Counted from the first letter of the stretch, positions 1 to 14,135 are shown. The stretch: 64,000 nucleotides of DNA from Oreocharis arfaki (GCA_013398015.1 VZRR01010414.1:62001-126000); one strand, 5' to 3'. Notes: generated from the letters alone by a model not told the origin. Translations and numbers: made by a program.

Positions 1-3000
1 ATTTTAAAAGGAATAAGATACAACAAGATCAGGGAAAACAATGATGTTTTCAAGAAATCATGCTTATTCATGAGGATCTCTTTGATTCTTGTATTTGGTT
101 TTATGTTACCCACACAGAAGACCTTCATTTCATCTCCTGACACAACGATCATGCTGTGAGTGCTACTCTCACTTCTACTATTAATATTTAATTAATTATT
201 TTTACAGTCCTGCATATCTAAAAAGGAGACCCAGATGTAAATAAATAACAAGTTCCATTCTATCATTAGACATTGGTGAACTATAAATGAAAATTTGTGT
301 AAAAATATAAAGAGAAAAAATAGAGCGAGGGTTGAATGATTTTCGGATTCCCAGCTGTCACTCACGTGGCTTGTAACAGGAAGATGTGGACAAGGTTATA
401 CCACATTGTATCTATTACTTTTAACCCAAAAAAGGTAGGTTATAGGCCCAAAGATACTTTAAATCTTTAACCAAAGATATTTTTCTTTTGCCTTTTGTCT
501 AGCACAAAAACATCTCACAGGGCAACTGTTTGCTAGAGATTTCTACACCATACTGGAACAGTGTTATCTCTTAACTTTAGGATTTTCTGTGAGGAGAAGG
601 TTATAAAGCAGTCCATAATCATATGAACACACACATGGAGTCCTAAACCTACCCCTTGAGAAAAATATTTCCCAAAAGCTACCCACAACTATAAAATTTC
701 TCAGTAATAAAAGTTCTCTGTAGAATTCTTAGAACTGCATTTCCTGGTCCCAAAATTCTCTTGATTGTAATCAATTAATATGGCAAATACAGAAACTCAA
801 TTAACATTGAAGTGTCTTGGACAGAATCCCACAATGCTTTGCAAGCTGGCAATAGCCAGATTCTGTGTGATAAAAATTGTCTAGCAAAAATATCTTCATA
901 CAAACGAAATCTGGTGACAGCTTTATTTAGTTCACTACTCAGCTCATTCTTCCTTTCTACCACATGGCATCTTCAGCGCAAGTGCAAATTAACACTTTTG
1001 TGCACTCTTCTGTTAGAAATCCTACTGAAGATCACTTTTCCAGTCTTCCACAGCGTGCATAAAGTGTTGGGTTGGGGTTTGGGGGCCTTTTTATTTGGTT
1101 GGGTTTGAGATTTTGTTGTTGGTTTTGTTCTGTTTATAATGTGAAGAGCTTTTCCCATGAGACTGCCAGCTGGCAGAGGAGGTGGCACCATTCAGTCCCT
1201 GGCTGAGACGGTACAGTTCAAATTCTGAACTGATGTGATTCATCACATGTTCATTTATGTTACAGATTTTGATCATGCACATCTCAAACCTTGCACATGA
1301 ACCAAAGGAATAGCAAAGGCTTTTTTGAAGAGGCAAAAATGCATGTGAACAAATGCAAGCAGCTTATCTCTGATTACAAGAATAAAGCATTCATCAAATT
1401 ACAGGTAAGACTTAAAAAAAGAAATTCCTGTCGTATCTCAATAAGCTTCATTTATATCCTGTCTAAATAAGAGACAGATCAGCATGAGAGCCAAAGGACC
1501 AAGTTCCTTGTTTTTTCAACTTCCCCATCCATCAAGGCTTAGGCTGTTTGTCCTTTTCCTTGTTTTGATAGGATGGACACTCGGTTTGTCTTATACCCCC
1601 TAAAAGGGAAAGCAGGTAGGGGTAATGTTCAGGTAATTCCGTCTAATTAAATCATGTCATGAGAGTTAAATGGTGTGAATGCTCACCAGGAGCTCTCATT
1701 CTGATACACCAGCTACCAGCAAATTATGAGTTGCCAAACATAATCAAGAGAATGAATTACAAGAGCTATCAGCAGTGTCAAGCTGGATAAGGAAATGTAT
1801 GATTATTGCTCTGCCACAGCTGAGAGATTCACAGTAAAGTGCAGAAGCCTCTAATTAATAAAAACTGTGGAAATATCAAACAAATTTTTACCCCAACAAG
1901 ATTATGGGTTTTAAGTAAAAACAAATATTTCAACCATTCATCCTGAGTGCATTTTTCCAGTTTTTGAAATCTCATATATTCTTTTCATATACCATTCACT
2001 ACTCCAGTATCTGGAGTACTGAAGATATAAATTCAGGTTGTATAACAGGTCTATTATTAATACCTTTCGACTAGAAGAGCAATACTTCTAGTTTTTGATA
2101 GCTAGCACTTTCATCAAACACATTGGAAAATACCTCAAGAAAAGGGCTCCTTAGGATATCTGTAGGATGTTAAGACCTCTCACCAACCAGTGAGATACTT
2201 TCTATTTGAGAGCATTTTCACTTCAGTTGTGTCCCATAGAAACAGCATCAGCAGATAATTAGCTACAAGTTTTATCACCTTAAATGCCCAGTGCAGGACA
2301 ACCGAAAGAGAATTAAATTCAAGCTTAGGGAAGGAATTCTCTTTACTCAGCAAAACGATTTTAGGCACCCTGCCACAAAACAGCACTAACCTGGGGTGCA
2401 AATATTCAATTTGTGTAGGTATTGGTATTCACAAAGGTAAACTTATTGATGAAAGAATCATCTCTATCAGCCAGCTGGGAATATTCAGTAGGAATCTGTC
2501 GATCCCTCTTCCTGTGAGTGATTCTCTGTGGGACACACACTAGTTTTTATACCAGTGAGAATTACTGAATGCCTTGGTGGTTAGAGTCCTTCCCAGAGAG
2601 ACATCAGTTCCAGGCTCTAGTCACATATTTGTAGAAATGCTTAAATATTTTGAAGGAAACTGAGGTCTTCCCTCTCTCCAGAAGAACCTCTAACCAATAA
2701 ACTGAAGGCACTCTCTCACTCAGTATCAGCAATTGCTCACTTATCCCAAGAAAGATAAAGGCTTCAAAGAAAAGGAATTAAAGACTCCCGCTGAAGAATA
2801 CTTCCAGCTAAGTGGTTAGGGCATCTTTCTCTACATTCCTCTCTACCTTTACCCATGGTTCTACAGCCAAAGGGTCTTTAATCCAAATAAAATTCAACAC
2901 TTTGTTGAGTATCAGATATGGTCAGTGGCCCTGCACTGAGGGATCTGTGAGTTACCTAATGCACAGACTGCACCTATGCCAACAAAAAGCTGTACTTAGC

Positions 3001-6000
3001 TAGCAAACGCACCTGGAATTCAGGAGATAAGCCGGGCATTTGGCTGATAAACACCACCAAAAGTTGGGACTTCTATGCATACCCAGTACTTGCTTCATGC
3101 TGGTTTGGGTTGATAGATGGCTGCTAAGCACACACTTCTGGAGATTTACATTTTGAATTTAAAATGCTGGAATATTCACTCCCTCCGCCTGGGTCAGACC
3201 CCAAGCCAGAAGAGCACCAAAGGACAGAAGATGTGACAGGATTTGAAGCACAGAACCAGGCCGATGACAGAAAAACTTGGAGAGACCTGGTTTTACACAG
3301 GTGGCAGTGCTCCTAATTCATCATCTCACTAGTCATCATTCCCTGGATACGAGACAAATCCAGAAAGACCAGGAGTAGCAAGGAATGTGACAAGACAAGA
3401 AGCATTCCTGACAACAGGGCTCAGGCCGGGACCTGCACTGAAACACAGTCCCAGATGCAGGGAAGGGAGGTTCCAGGCTTCCCCCAGCCCTTTGAAAAGT
3501 GGCCAAGATGTGCACACTGTGACAAGACTCAGATATTTCTACCCCTTTCCAGATACCACTGCATTCCTTTGTCTAATAACTCATCAGACTTGAAAGGCAA
3601 TCAATCAGAATAACAGCAAAAATGAAATGCAAAAAAAGAAGCTGAAATCATTCACCAAACCTCTGATTTTCCAACAGTTCTCATTTTAATTCACAGTTAT
3701 TTGATCATTATGGACTGTGAAACACTCCAGTGAGCCAGAAGATTCCTTATTATCAGCTGTGATACCTTTAACACCCACCCAGTCACATGATATACCTGCA
3801 GCATTCTGTAATTTATATGTTTATATGCCATTTCTTGGTAGTGTTTTAACACAAAGGCTCACTCCAACTCACAGCAGAAACAAAATTACTGCCACAGTTC
3901 AGTGGCACTGATGTTCTCCTGGCATTGGTTCCTCTCCTAAGGAAATCTTGGAAAGAAATAGTGTGAAAAGTGGAAGCACCAAGAAGAAAGAAAATTTGTG
4001 TGTATATTACCCTGACTTCCATAAGTACTAGAAGGAAAAATATGAGAAATGAAGTGTTTGGAAAAACAGAACAGTATCCAGGGCAGAAGACCTAGGAAAA
4101 TCTAAAAAAAAAAATCTGAGATGTTTTTGGATTTTTCTATTAAGTTCCACTCCTCACCAAAAACTCAAACCAAAAAAACTGCAAACCATTTACATTTTAC
4201 ATGTTTGCAAAACCCCTTCTGAGCTACCAGCATAGACATCTTCATAGGTAATAAAATAACAGAAAATTCTAAGTATGATTCAAAGGATTGTTAAATGCAA
4301 CAGGCCAGAGAAATTCAAAGTCAAAATGTGCCTTCACTGAAAATAAAGGAAGTTCAGAGAACTATCAGAGATTTATCTGCAATTACAGCTACATTTATCT
4401 CAAGGCAGTCATGGTGAATCCCACGAGCATTGTCGCTGTCATACATTCACCTGGGAGAAAGAACCACTGTTAAATGACAGCTCAAATAGATATACTTAAT
4501 GAAATTTTGATGACTGTTTTCATTCCCCAGTCATTAGTCTACATTTTTTTAGTGAGAAAGTTTAGTTACAAAAGTCTGCTGAATGAAGAAATGGAATAAC
4601 TACTTCAAAAGCAGCTGAATCTGGAATTAATTCAGATTATGTTAGCATCTTTACAATTCCACAAGAGTAAATATTGCTCATTATTGCAATCACAACCTGC
4701 ACTTTGCAATGAGTATAAATAATCAGTGGTGGTATTTCACCATTACAAATTTTGTCATAATAAAAAGTATCATAAAAGACCAGTGGTTTAATTTACAGGT
4801 AAGAAACTAATCCAAATTGTATAGTTTGTTTCATCTGAGAAGCTCAGCTGCAGATGAATATTCTCTGAAAATTATTAATTCAAAACAGGATCTTGTTTTT
4901 TAAACTGTTACCACTTTCCATCTTCAGACCAAAAACCAGAGGCCTGAAACAACTTCTTCACCCCCCTCTAATTCTTTATTTATTTTTCTAGTGTAAAGAT
5001 GAAATCTCTTCTTTAGTAAAGAGCAAAGCCTGTGAATTTCCTGTGTACAAACCCCATGGTCACAGACTCACCTCACCAGGGATTGCTGATATCCTATTAC
5101 TGTGGTCTTTTGAACAGAGAAAAAGATAATGATTTCAGGAAACCATCTGTTTGCCTATGATAAACCTTGTTTTCTCCATAAAGCTGGAATTGGAAACTTA
5201 ACTCTGGTAAATTATTTTATAAATACTGCAGTAATAAGGGACGTGAGGGTTGCAATTCCTTTAGGTTTCATTATATATCTCTACTGCTTCACATTTTAGC
5301 TCTTTTGCAGTTAAGCAAAAGGAAGTGGGAAATTAAGAATATTTCCTAGTGTGAATATCACCCAGAACTTCCAGAAGTAGAACTGTTAACACCTCTGTGT
5401 ATCACTGAGCACCATAAACAGAATACCAACCAGTTATTTTTCTAAAGTTGTGGTGCAGGTTTTTTTGCACTTCAAAAGACTATGTTTTAAAGGAAATTAT
5501 TCACTCAAAGGAGAAAATTTACTCAAAACCTTCATAAACTGCGCCCCCCCACCATAACAGCAATTGTGACATTATTCTAAGCCCAATCAAACAACCTCTG
5601 ACTTGCTGTGGAGATACTGTTTCCAAACTGAATGTGCAATTCCATGCATTTATCTCTTATTCTCATTTTCTGTAGATAAGCCTGAAATATTTCACTTGCT
5701 AGGAAAATAAAGCTCCTGGAGAAGAGGTAATCACAAAAGAATACTTTGAAATAATAACTGAGCACCAAAGGCACCTTAGGTAGAAAAGGCAGAATGGAAT
5801 TACCTAAATTGAAAAATTAGCGTGGTACTGAGATTTTCTGCTATAGTTGGAGATAAACGTATTGAATTATCTCAGAGTATCTAAGTTACCTCCGGTTTAC
5901 TGTTCAATCTGAAGTAAAATATTATTCCTCATAACCCTTTTGTTATTTTCCATCCCCAGACAGACGATGGGAGAAGAAATCTTAGTTTTATTTACGTATT

Positions 6001-6851
6001 TTACAGCTCTATGTCAATGCTGTAGTCTCCCTTCTATTTCATTATTATCACCAAGGAATAAATTTTTCCAGTGGAAATAGAATCAGGGTGAATACAGACA
6101 GCAAACAAAAGTATTAATCTGTAGCTGTATGAAGGTATTTGAAAAAAAAAAAAAAAAAGCAAGTATTTTAAGTAAAACATATAAAGAAAGTCATAAATAT
6201 TGGGAAACTGATGGTTAAACCCTTAGAAAGAAATTTGTTCTGGTTTCTGCCACTTAAAAACATCTGAATGGCAACAGTTGCACGTGTGATTTGTCCATAT
6301 AGCTCCACTTTTAGCTGCACCTGCTTTGTGGATACTTCTAAAAGAGAAAAACACATTGCCCTATCAGCTCCTTGAACTGGACACCTGCTGAATCTGAACT
6401 TCCAGGGGTCCGAGCAGCTGTAGTTTGGGGTCCAGCGAATGTGATGCGTCAAAACTGTTCCCAACAATGCTGAGCAAATAGAAGTGTCACACAAGCCAAC
6501 TTGGATCTCTCTGTGTGTACATCAGCACCTTCCTGGCCAGAATCCTCCAGACTGCAGTTATTGAAAGTAATACCAATAACATGCCAGCTAACCAGACCAG
6601 GCTCCCAGCAGTGGGTAAGTCAGAGCTCAGGAGGGATCCCGAACATCCTGAAAAAATGTAAGAGGGGCTCCTGCCGCTTGCCAGCTTTTCAGCACAGGAG
6701 AAGGAAGTCTCACCCAATGAGGGCTGGCAAACCCCCAGAGTTAACACCTGTCAACCAAACACAAAGCTGCAACTCATAATCTCCAACTGCCTGCATCTGT
6801 GTCATGGCACATCCTGAAGAAAAATACACAACTGAAAATGTGTGCTTCTGT
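1..6851. other. Intergenic AT-rich sequence
   Basis: No supported gene or recognisable transposon. Open frames are all short and lack family motifs. Small items: 8-bp perfect hairpins at 2000-2018 and 2070-2092, and an A17 run near 6140-6156. Confidence 0.7.
1063..1134. repeat. G/T-rich low-complexity tract
   Basis: Runs such as GGGTTGGGGTTTGGGGG and GTTGTTGGTTTTGTT. No gene signal. Confidence 0.8.
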
Positions 6852-6912
6852 GTCCTGGATTGAACTTGATGACCTTAGAAGCTTTTTCCAACCTAAACAA
6901 TTCTATGATTCT
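6852..6912 (+). mobile_element. CR1 LINE, short 3' end fragment
   Basis: About 60 bp match the CR1 3' terminus: a degenerate form of the GATGACCTT...CCAACC...TTCTATGATTCTT ending found on avian CR1 copies. The copy is heavily 5' truncated, with no coding remnant. Confidence 0.7.
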
Positions 6913-9259
6913 TGTCTAAAAGTGAAGTGAGAAACTCTTCTGAGTCCTGAGTCTGTGCAGTTTGGGCCAAGTGTTCAGGTAAATGACTGCAAATCACAAA
7001 TAGCTATTTTTGAGAGGATTTCTCCAAGAAAAGAAAAACTCCTTTCCCCATATTTAAACTCCTCCTAGCTTTAAATCTCTGATCTTGAGCTGGCAGGGGT
7101 TTGTTTTGGTTTGGAGGGTTTTTGTTAGGCTGGTTTGGTTTGTCTTGTTTTAAAAAGAACTTCAAAAACATACAACAGAACTTCCTATTTTCTAAATTCC
7201 TCTCCCTGGAACACCACAAACTTTCACAGACGCTCCAGGATGCAGCGATGCACTGCTGCTAGAGCAGCAGTTCACCTAATCAGCAAAAGGGCAACACAAC
7301 TGAAAACAACGAACTGTGCTGGGAAACTTCAGATAATTGTAACAGAAAAGCTGCTGCAGAGTTCAACCTGTAAATTAGCCTGCTCTGAGGCAAGGGGCTG
7401 CTCTTTGCTGCTCCTTACTGTGCTGAATGAGACTCATTCAGCGAGAAGCTGGGATCTGCAGGAAGGAGAAGCATTTCGGAGAGATCAGGACAGAACAGCG
7501 AATGCTCAAATGCCCTCCCACTCCCTGAGCTTCTGCGAACAAGAAGCCGTACAAGGTAATTGCTGAAGTAGTTTCACTACACTTGGGAAAACAGAAACCT
7601 TTACGAAACATATCTTGTCAAAAATCCTGCAATGTGGCCCGGTAAAAAATACCGAAAGAAGAAACCCACATTTCCAGAACACAGACTGATGCCTGTAGGG
7701 CTTCGCAGCTCCTGTCATGTTTTGGAACCAGCAAGGTTCCACTCCCAACAGCACGATCATGGTGCTTTACACATCTCCTACCCAATTTGATTTCACAGAA
7801 GCAGGCAGCATCCCCTGCCTTGAAAAGAGTCATCCCATGAGGGCTGAACATTGATACTGAAAGCTTAAATTAATGCACAAACAAAAAAGGTGTTGGGAAG
7901 AAAACAAAGTGGAACTGTGAACTGGGGTTTTCTGACAAGCCCCAAGCACCGCCACTACCTCACCCCACTCCCCGGGCTACACAAGTGCCAATTTCTCAGC
8001 ATTTTTTACCAATCTTGAGAAAAATAAGACAGCTTCAGGTAAGTTTTTTTTTAAAGGAATCAAACTCTGATCCCCACCAAAGGGACTCATGCAATAGAGT
8101 CATCCATGCTATCTTTAGGTTATCCGAGCTCCTTTTACACAGCATAAATATTCAAAAAATCGCACAGTGGTTACCACAGCAACAAAGTGAGCCGTGCAGC
8201 ATGAACCAGCTCCATGGCTGCCGGCAGGATCTGCACCACAATGGGTCTCATTACTCGCTATTTTTCACCCCATTCACCCAATCGAGCTGTACCAGCCCAC
8301 ACAACTCTGTGTCTTCCAAACTTGTGCACACCCTCCTTCCCAGCCAGCCCTCCACACCACCACCTACAGTTCACATCCAGCTCAGAGCACAGAGCTGTTC
8401 TGCCTGGTGCTAGAACAGCCAGTGCTGTGCTCACCTTCTTGCCACAGAGAACTGCTACTCCACCATTTGGATTATCTGAAAATCTTAGCTCTTTGAGAAG
8501 AGGTAGACACATATAGGGCATGGCAGGATCTTCAGACACATCTTTAATCAGATCAGCACCTTTACTTGGCCATTAAACACATCAGCAGTACGAATACTAG
8601 GCAAATGTCAAAGCAGATAACAGAGGCTCTGAAGCAAGCCCAGTATTCTGCTCAAGAGCAGGGCATCTCTTACTCCGGCACCAGGGTTATAACCCCAAAT
8701 GGATCTGGCAGCAGCAAAAGCAGGAGTTCCTCCACTTATCAGAGGGAAAGAAATGTGAGATGGGACCTCAATGTGGGCTCCTGGAGCTGCAGGGGACAGA
8801 CTGGACATATCACTGCAAATAAATCAGGGTAAATGGCCCAGCCCCAAAGAACAGTGCGTCACCAGATGCCTTTCACATACAGACTTGCTTTGGCAAACTG
8901 CCCTTTAAATACCTTCCACCCCAATATATTCCCAAGAATCATGCTGCTGCTTCACTCAAAGCTGGCTCCCTGCACGAATCAAACTGTCGGATTTCAGCGG
9001 ATTATTTTGTCTAAGCTAGATCTGCACAGCTGAGCTCAATGGCAATTTCAGAGTTTTGGAGCAAGCCAATAGCACATCTTTTATCACATGGCTTTAGCTC
9101 CTTTATTATTGTGATAAATACATATTATAATATTGGCTTCGCGCAGATGCTTAGGTAGGTGCTATATGTTAAAGTAGCTTTACTATAAAGATATAGTTTT
9201 GGAACAGTAACTAATGCTTTTTATTAGACTTGGACATGGTATTGAAATTGCTGATATAG
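6913..9259. other. Intergenic sequence
   Basis: Moderate GC between about 7.2 and 8.9 kb leaves longer chance frames (for example 7135-7566), but no start, motif or splice structure supports a gene. A G/T-rich tract lies at 7094-7148. Confidence 0.65.
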
Positions 9260-9266
9260 TTATGCT

Positions 9267-9757
9267 TGTGCTAACACGTGATGAATATCCCTGCTACAGA
9301 TATGCCAGCTATCAGGAACCACCATCTGCAGCTATCAGGAACCACTGTCTGCAGGACGGACATGCCAGCCATCAGGAATCAACATCTACAGGGCGGATAT
9401 GTCAGTTATCAGGAACCACCATCTGCAGGAAAACATGGACAAAAACCCATCTGGAAGTGATAACAAAAAGCTGACTAAGACTATAGCCAAGAAATACGCA
9501 TGCTCTAAAAAGGCGGACCCGAGGAGGAGCCATGCTAAACAGTTCTGAATATGTATAATTGCTTATGAATATGCACTAGGCTGATGCAGTAGTAAGGGTA
9601 TGTAAAGGGTGTCTCCGAAACAGCAGGTGTGCTCTTGGCTGAGAGCCAAGGACACCCAGCGCGCTGTAATTTTTGCTTTATTAATTATTTCTGTCCCCTT
9701 ATTGTCTTTTATTAAACTTTTAAATTTTAACAGGAGAAGTGAACCTCGTTTTTCACA
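9267..9757 (+). mobile_element. Probable solo LTR of an avian endogenous retrovirus
   Basis: The element begins near TGTGCTAACA and ends CGTTTTTCACA, with the TG...CA ends expected of an LTR. It carries an ATTAAA (9711-9716) in a T-rich stretch after a GCGCGCTGTAAT segment, a layout like the R/U5 part of songbird ERV LTRs that I recall. TTATG occurs right after the 3' end (9758-9762) and at 9260-9264, two bases before the proposed start, a possible but imperfect target-site duplication. No gag, pol or env and no second LTR were seen, so it appears solo. Boundaries are uncertain by some tens of bases. Confidence 0.7.
9294..9427 (+). repeat. 37-bp repeat array inside the LTR
   Basis: Four imperfect units end in a shared core reading roughly ATCAGGAACCACCATCTGCA: 9294-9330 (37 bp), 9331-9353 (23 bp, lacking the first 14 bp), 9354-9390 (37 bp) and 9391-9427 (37 bp). 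Repeated units in this part of an LTR (the U3 side) often act as enhancers; that role is inferred. Confidence 0.85.
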
Positions 9758-9762
9758 TTATG

Positions 9763-12700
9763 GATGTATTTTTTTGTGGTTTAAGATATTAAGAATAAGA
9801 ATGATATTTTTAAGAAGCCTGAAACACCACTATTTGGGCAGCCAGTTAACAGGTTTCAAACCTTCTTCTGAACAGGTGCTACTTGTTCAGCAGACTCTCA
9901 AAAATCTTTATTATCTAAATGGATCTAGTTAAGAATGCTGCTTACTTGCACAGCTGGGTGAAGTGGTTGCAAAGTCAAAGTCCCACAAAGTTCACTTTCA
10001 GCATCAGATATATAATTTCAGTTTCCTATATGGACATTTTTCTGTACAGTGGATTAGGGATTGCAAAAACAATCTTGGCCTCTGCTCTGTCCAAGCAATG
10101 CACTGGATACCTGACCTTCAGGGACAGTTTGCTGATCTAGCAAAAGAGACATGGACAAAAGACACTATAAACACCAGAAGAAAAGATATGGCCTGGGTGT
10201 CCTTCAATCAGAAAATAATTTTCAGAATTATCTGGAATATGTAGAATTACAAAGTGTTTGATCTAGCTACATTTCTTCTTTGAGAGCACAGATCAAACTG
10301 TGAGCAAGACCAAAACTCTGCACCAGATATTCAGTGAAGAGTTTATGAGGAAGTTCCCTAAATGGTCAAAAGCATATTTTTCTGTAATTGTGTTCTGAAA
10401 GGAGACCAACTTTTGTTTGTCCCTACCAGAATGCACTTCCTCCCACACACAGGCCCTGTTTCTAAGCAACATGCAGTTAAACCATCCAGAGCAGTAAAAG
10501 AGCCAATTAAATATTGCTGTCAAGACTCACCTGCTGCACCCTGAGGAGCAGCATCTGTATGTCAAAGAGAAGACACTGACTTAATCCAGCAGAGCACAGG
10601 CTATCAAGGAAGCTGCAGTTCAAGTCTGACTCAAGGAGACCACAAGATGAACAGGCTCTCCACTATAAAAGGACAGACTCTCCAGAAATAGAGACTTCAC
10701 TCTATTTCTCTTACCAAGATCTCTGCTCCAGAATTTAGGCTCACTCTGTCCTCCAGCCTCAACCCTGTAAAGGTGTTTTGTCCTCTCCCTCAAACCAAAG
10801 CAATCAGTTTCTGTCTTGTCTGCAGGATATTCTTTCTGTTGGTTTCCCAGTAAAGTGAGATAATACACCCTGTCTTCTACGGCTTCAAGTCACTACTAAT
10901 CTGAAATGTCTCATCCTTTTGCTTAATAATTCAGAAACAGCAGCTTGAGATCTCATAAATTAGAAGAGATCTTCAATGGACAGCCTGTGGTCCACCCACA
11001 ACTTAGAAAGCAGAATCAAATGCCTCACTAATTGTCTAAATTCCTCCCTCTGTACCTGGCCCAAGCACAACACTCCTCTCATGTCCAGCCCACTCTGCAC
11101 GGGACACGGATGCTGCACACACACAGAGGATTTTGTGCTGGCAGACCACGTTATCCCATTGGAATCACAGTGTGCTTGTCAGACTGCATAAAGGTGAAAG
11201 CCAAAAGCAGGGCTAACTCTCCTCCTGTTAACACAGAAGGCATAAATGGCAGAAAGAAGCCTCAAGAGACAACCTACTTTATTCTTGTGGCTATCTGTCA
11301 AACAGAGCCTTGTCCTGGGTCGTGGACAGCCAGCACCATCTTCCCTGCTGGGAGGACATGAGAGCTCACAAACTGCAGAACACATGGAGTGGCAATGCTG
11401 GGAAGGCACAGCTTAAGGTAACCTGTGTTTTCAGAAGCTCGCTGTTCTGTTTGTTTTAAAAGTCTCAAGTTAGAAGCTTACGAAAAATAGACACAAACAC
11501 AGAACTAGCAGGCTGGTTCCCACTGGAAGGAGACAATTCATCTTCCTGAGTTCCCATAGTTATTTTTGTGACACGTCTGGAGAATATCTCCCTGTTTTCT
11601 CTCAATGTTCTGTATACCCGGACACGACCAAGGAGATACTTACCTTGTACATATTAAAGCATCAAGGCACTGCTCCTGTTTCTCCCCCCACAGGCTTTTG
11701 TCTACCCTGCTTGCTCAAAAAAGCCACCTGCTTTCAATTAAGGCACATGGGCCTAAATATACCTCACTGGAAAAAGTGCCTAAAGAGGGATGTGTGTGTA
11801 TATACAGCTACAAGAAAGATGCACTCAGAAAACTGTTTGCTCTGCACACAGTGTGATGCATCTCAGTTGTCTGCTTTACTTTCCATAAGCAAGCAAACGA
11901 GCTGCTTGCAATGTTTGGCTGCAGACCTGTCTCAAGAAGAACCAGATAAAACAAAGGAATTGCGGGCAAACCCCAAAGCTGTTTGCAAGCTGAGCCATGG
12001 CACAACACAAGGCTGCAGAAAACGGAGACAAATTCAAGAAAAAAGCAACTCCCAGCTTCAAAAGCAGCTGGACAGAGAAAGCACAGGAGCTTACTGGCTT
12101 TCCTTAGGCCAGATGTTACAGGCATGTGGATAGAAGTGGTAACCATTCCACCCAAGAGAAGATAGGATGTGAATTCTAGGCTGGTTGATTTTGGCTATGT
12201 GTTATTTTGGTCTAGGTTTTTTTTTGTTTGCTATTTTTTATTTAGTTTGTGGTTTTGTGGTTTTTTGGTGTTGTTTGGTTTTTTTCCTAATATAAGGTTA
12301 TAAATACATTAAAAAATAGAAATACCTGTGATGAACCTAGCCAAATATTGCATTGGCATTATTAAAAAGAGCCTTCTGCATACGCATTCTGCAAATGGAA
12401 CAGTCATGCAGAGAATTTTTTTACACAACACAGAAGCCTCATGTACATAAAATGATATCATGCACTTTTTTAAATTAATAGGTACATGAATTTCATACAA
12501 CTGAAATGAAATATTCTGTACAGCCCTAAACCTGTGTTGTATCAGTGCTGATCTGTCCAGGTTTCTTAAAGACTCTTTGACAAAAACATAAGGTTAAATT
12601 ACTTCCAAAGGAGCAATCTTGATTGTTGCAGTAGTTTCATCTATTCTATCTAGGGAAACTGAAGAGCTTGGAAAAGTCAGATACTTTCCAAGTCATAATT

Positions 12701-13904
12701 TTCCCTCTACATCTTAGTTCAAGAACATGGTCTTCATTGACTAGTAATTAAGAAAAGAAAAATTAGGCAACCTGCGATCTTAAAGTACAGATATTCATTA
12801 GCAGTAAGAACTGCTAAACTCTGGCAACCTTGCCGTATTTATTTTTCAAAGACTTTTAAAACCTTTTACTCTATGGAAAACTACAACTATTCCAATTTTT
12901 CTAGAGTGACAAATCAGACACAATATTAAGGGAGGGGAAAACCCTCAAGATTAATTTAAAAACCTCTTAGAAACTTCATCTTAAGGGCTTCTCAGACACA
13001 GTGATGCCACTGAAGTCAGTAATGAAACCTTTATCATACAACTCAATAAATCTATAATAAGCTCACCACCTAAAATGTGTGGGTGGTTCCATTCCTCTTC
13101 CTTCCTTTAGTGAAGGGAAATGTCAGAACAAAAAAAAAAAAAACAAACCACAAAAAAGCCGACAAACTACAGAGAACAGGAAGGAATGATCAAAGTTATG
13201 GAACATCTCCCTCACAAAAAGAAACTAAATAGGTCAGACCCGTTGGAAAGTTGTACAGCCATGATTATTTAAGTGTCTAGGTTATTACTTAATATAATGA
13301 AAAAAATATACTGGCATATACTGGGCAGTGAGGTGCAGCTACTGACGGAGAAGTCCCCTGAAACTTCCAAAATATATTGAAGTCTAATTATATTTGGTAA
13401 CAGAAAATGATGTAAGCCTTGGGTCAAATCTGAATTTGAGACTTGCAGATTTATAAGTATGTAATTTCTATAATAATACAGATCTAAGAAGCAAATACCT
13501 CTATGCTGGTAAGACCTATACGACAATAACCTAAATAAAAGGAAGCTGTATTATACTGTGTTTAATATATTGTTTAATGTATTCAGATCCTTTTCCTGAC
13601 AGAAAAGCAGAGTATCCATCAAAGTACGGTAGCATCTGGCAAATGTGTACACCAATATCTAACTTCTCTAAGGAAAAAAGTGTTGCATGTAACAAAAGTC
13701 TGTCTTTCTATGTTTCCTTTCAAACTATTCCAATTTTTTTTATCAGAATAAATAGGAATAGTAATGCAAGGAAATAACAGTGATGAACAAAACAGATGTT
13801 ATGAGTCAGCTCTTCAGTTTGAATAAATCAACACATTGGATAAAGCCAAGAAATAATTTGTACCCTTCAATAATCAGGTCTCCATATCAAAGATGGCTCT
13901 CCAT
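9763..13904. other. Intergenic sequence
   Basis: No recognisable exon or transposon apart from the T/G-rich tract at 12.2 kb. A 162-codon frame at 11645-12133 overlaps several others and has no recognisable domain. Confidence 0.65.
12184..12288. repeat. T/G-rich low-complexity tract
   Basis: About 100 bp of T-rich sequence with scattered G, such as GGTTTTGTGGTTTTTTGG; similar shorter tracts occur at 7094-7148 and, as the complement (A/C-rich), at 23187-23220 and 59427-59466. Confidence 0.8.
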
Positions 13905-14135
13905 GCAGCTCCTGAAGGACAAAACTGCTACAGAGGGCTGAGCAGAGGGGCATCCAAGCAAGTACCAACCAAGGACTTGCCGGCAGCTCGGTCTCTGCCT
14001 GGTCCAGCCCAGGGAGCAGCCTGGGCTCATCAGCCCTCCCCTCGCTGCTGCTGAGCCCCCCTGTCCTTGGGCAGGCTGCGCTTCCAGCACACGGACACAG
14101 CGCTCCCTGCTCCTGCAACAGCCAGGCTTTCTAAC
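13905..14135. other. GC-rich patch in AT-rich surroundings
   Basis: About 230 bp are much richer in G and C than the flanks, with a run of CAGCCC/GCTGCTG-type sequence. Minus-strand frames of 83-88 codons cross it but show no known motif. It could be an old repeat, an exon of a non-coding RNA, or a chance patch. Confidence 0.5.

Noticed and set aside
7135..7566. 143-codon open frame
   Set aside because: It begins at TTG in a G/T-rich tract, has no domain, and is not supported by any splice or family signal.
9294..9427. CRISPR-like array
   Set aside because: The repeats are tandem and imperfect without unique spacers, and lie inside an LTR of a vertebrate genome.
11645..12133. 162-codon open frame
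   Set aside because: Overlaps several frames on both strands; composition and order of residues show no recognisable family.
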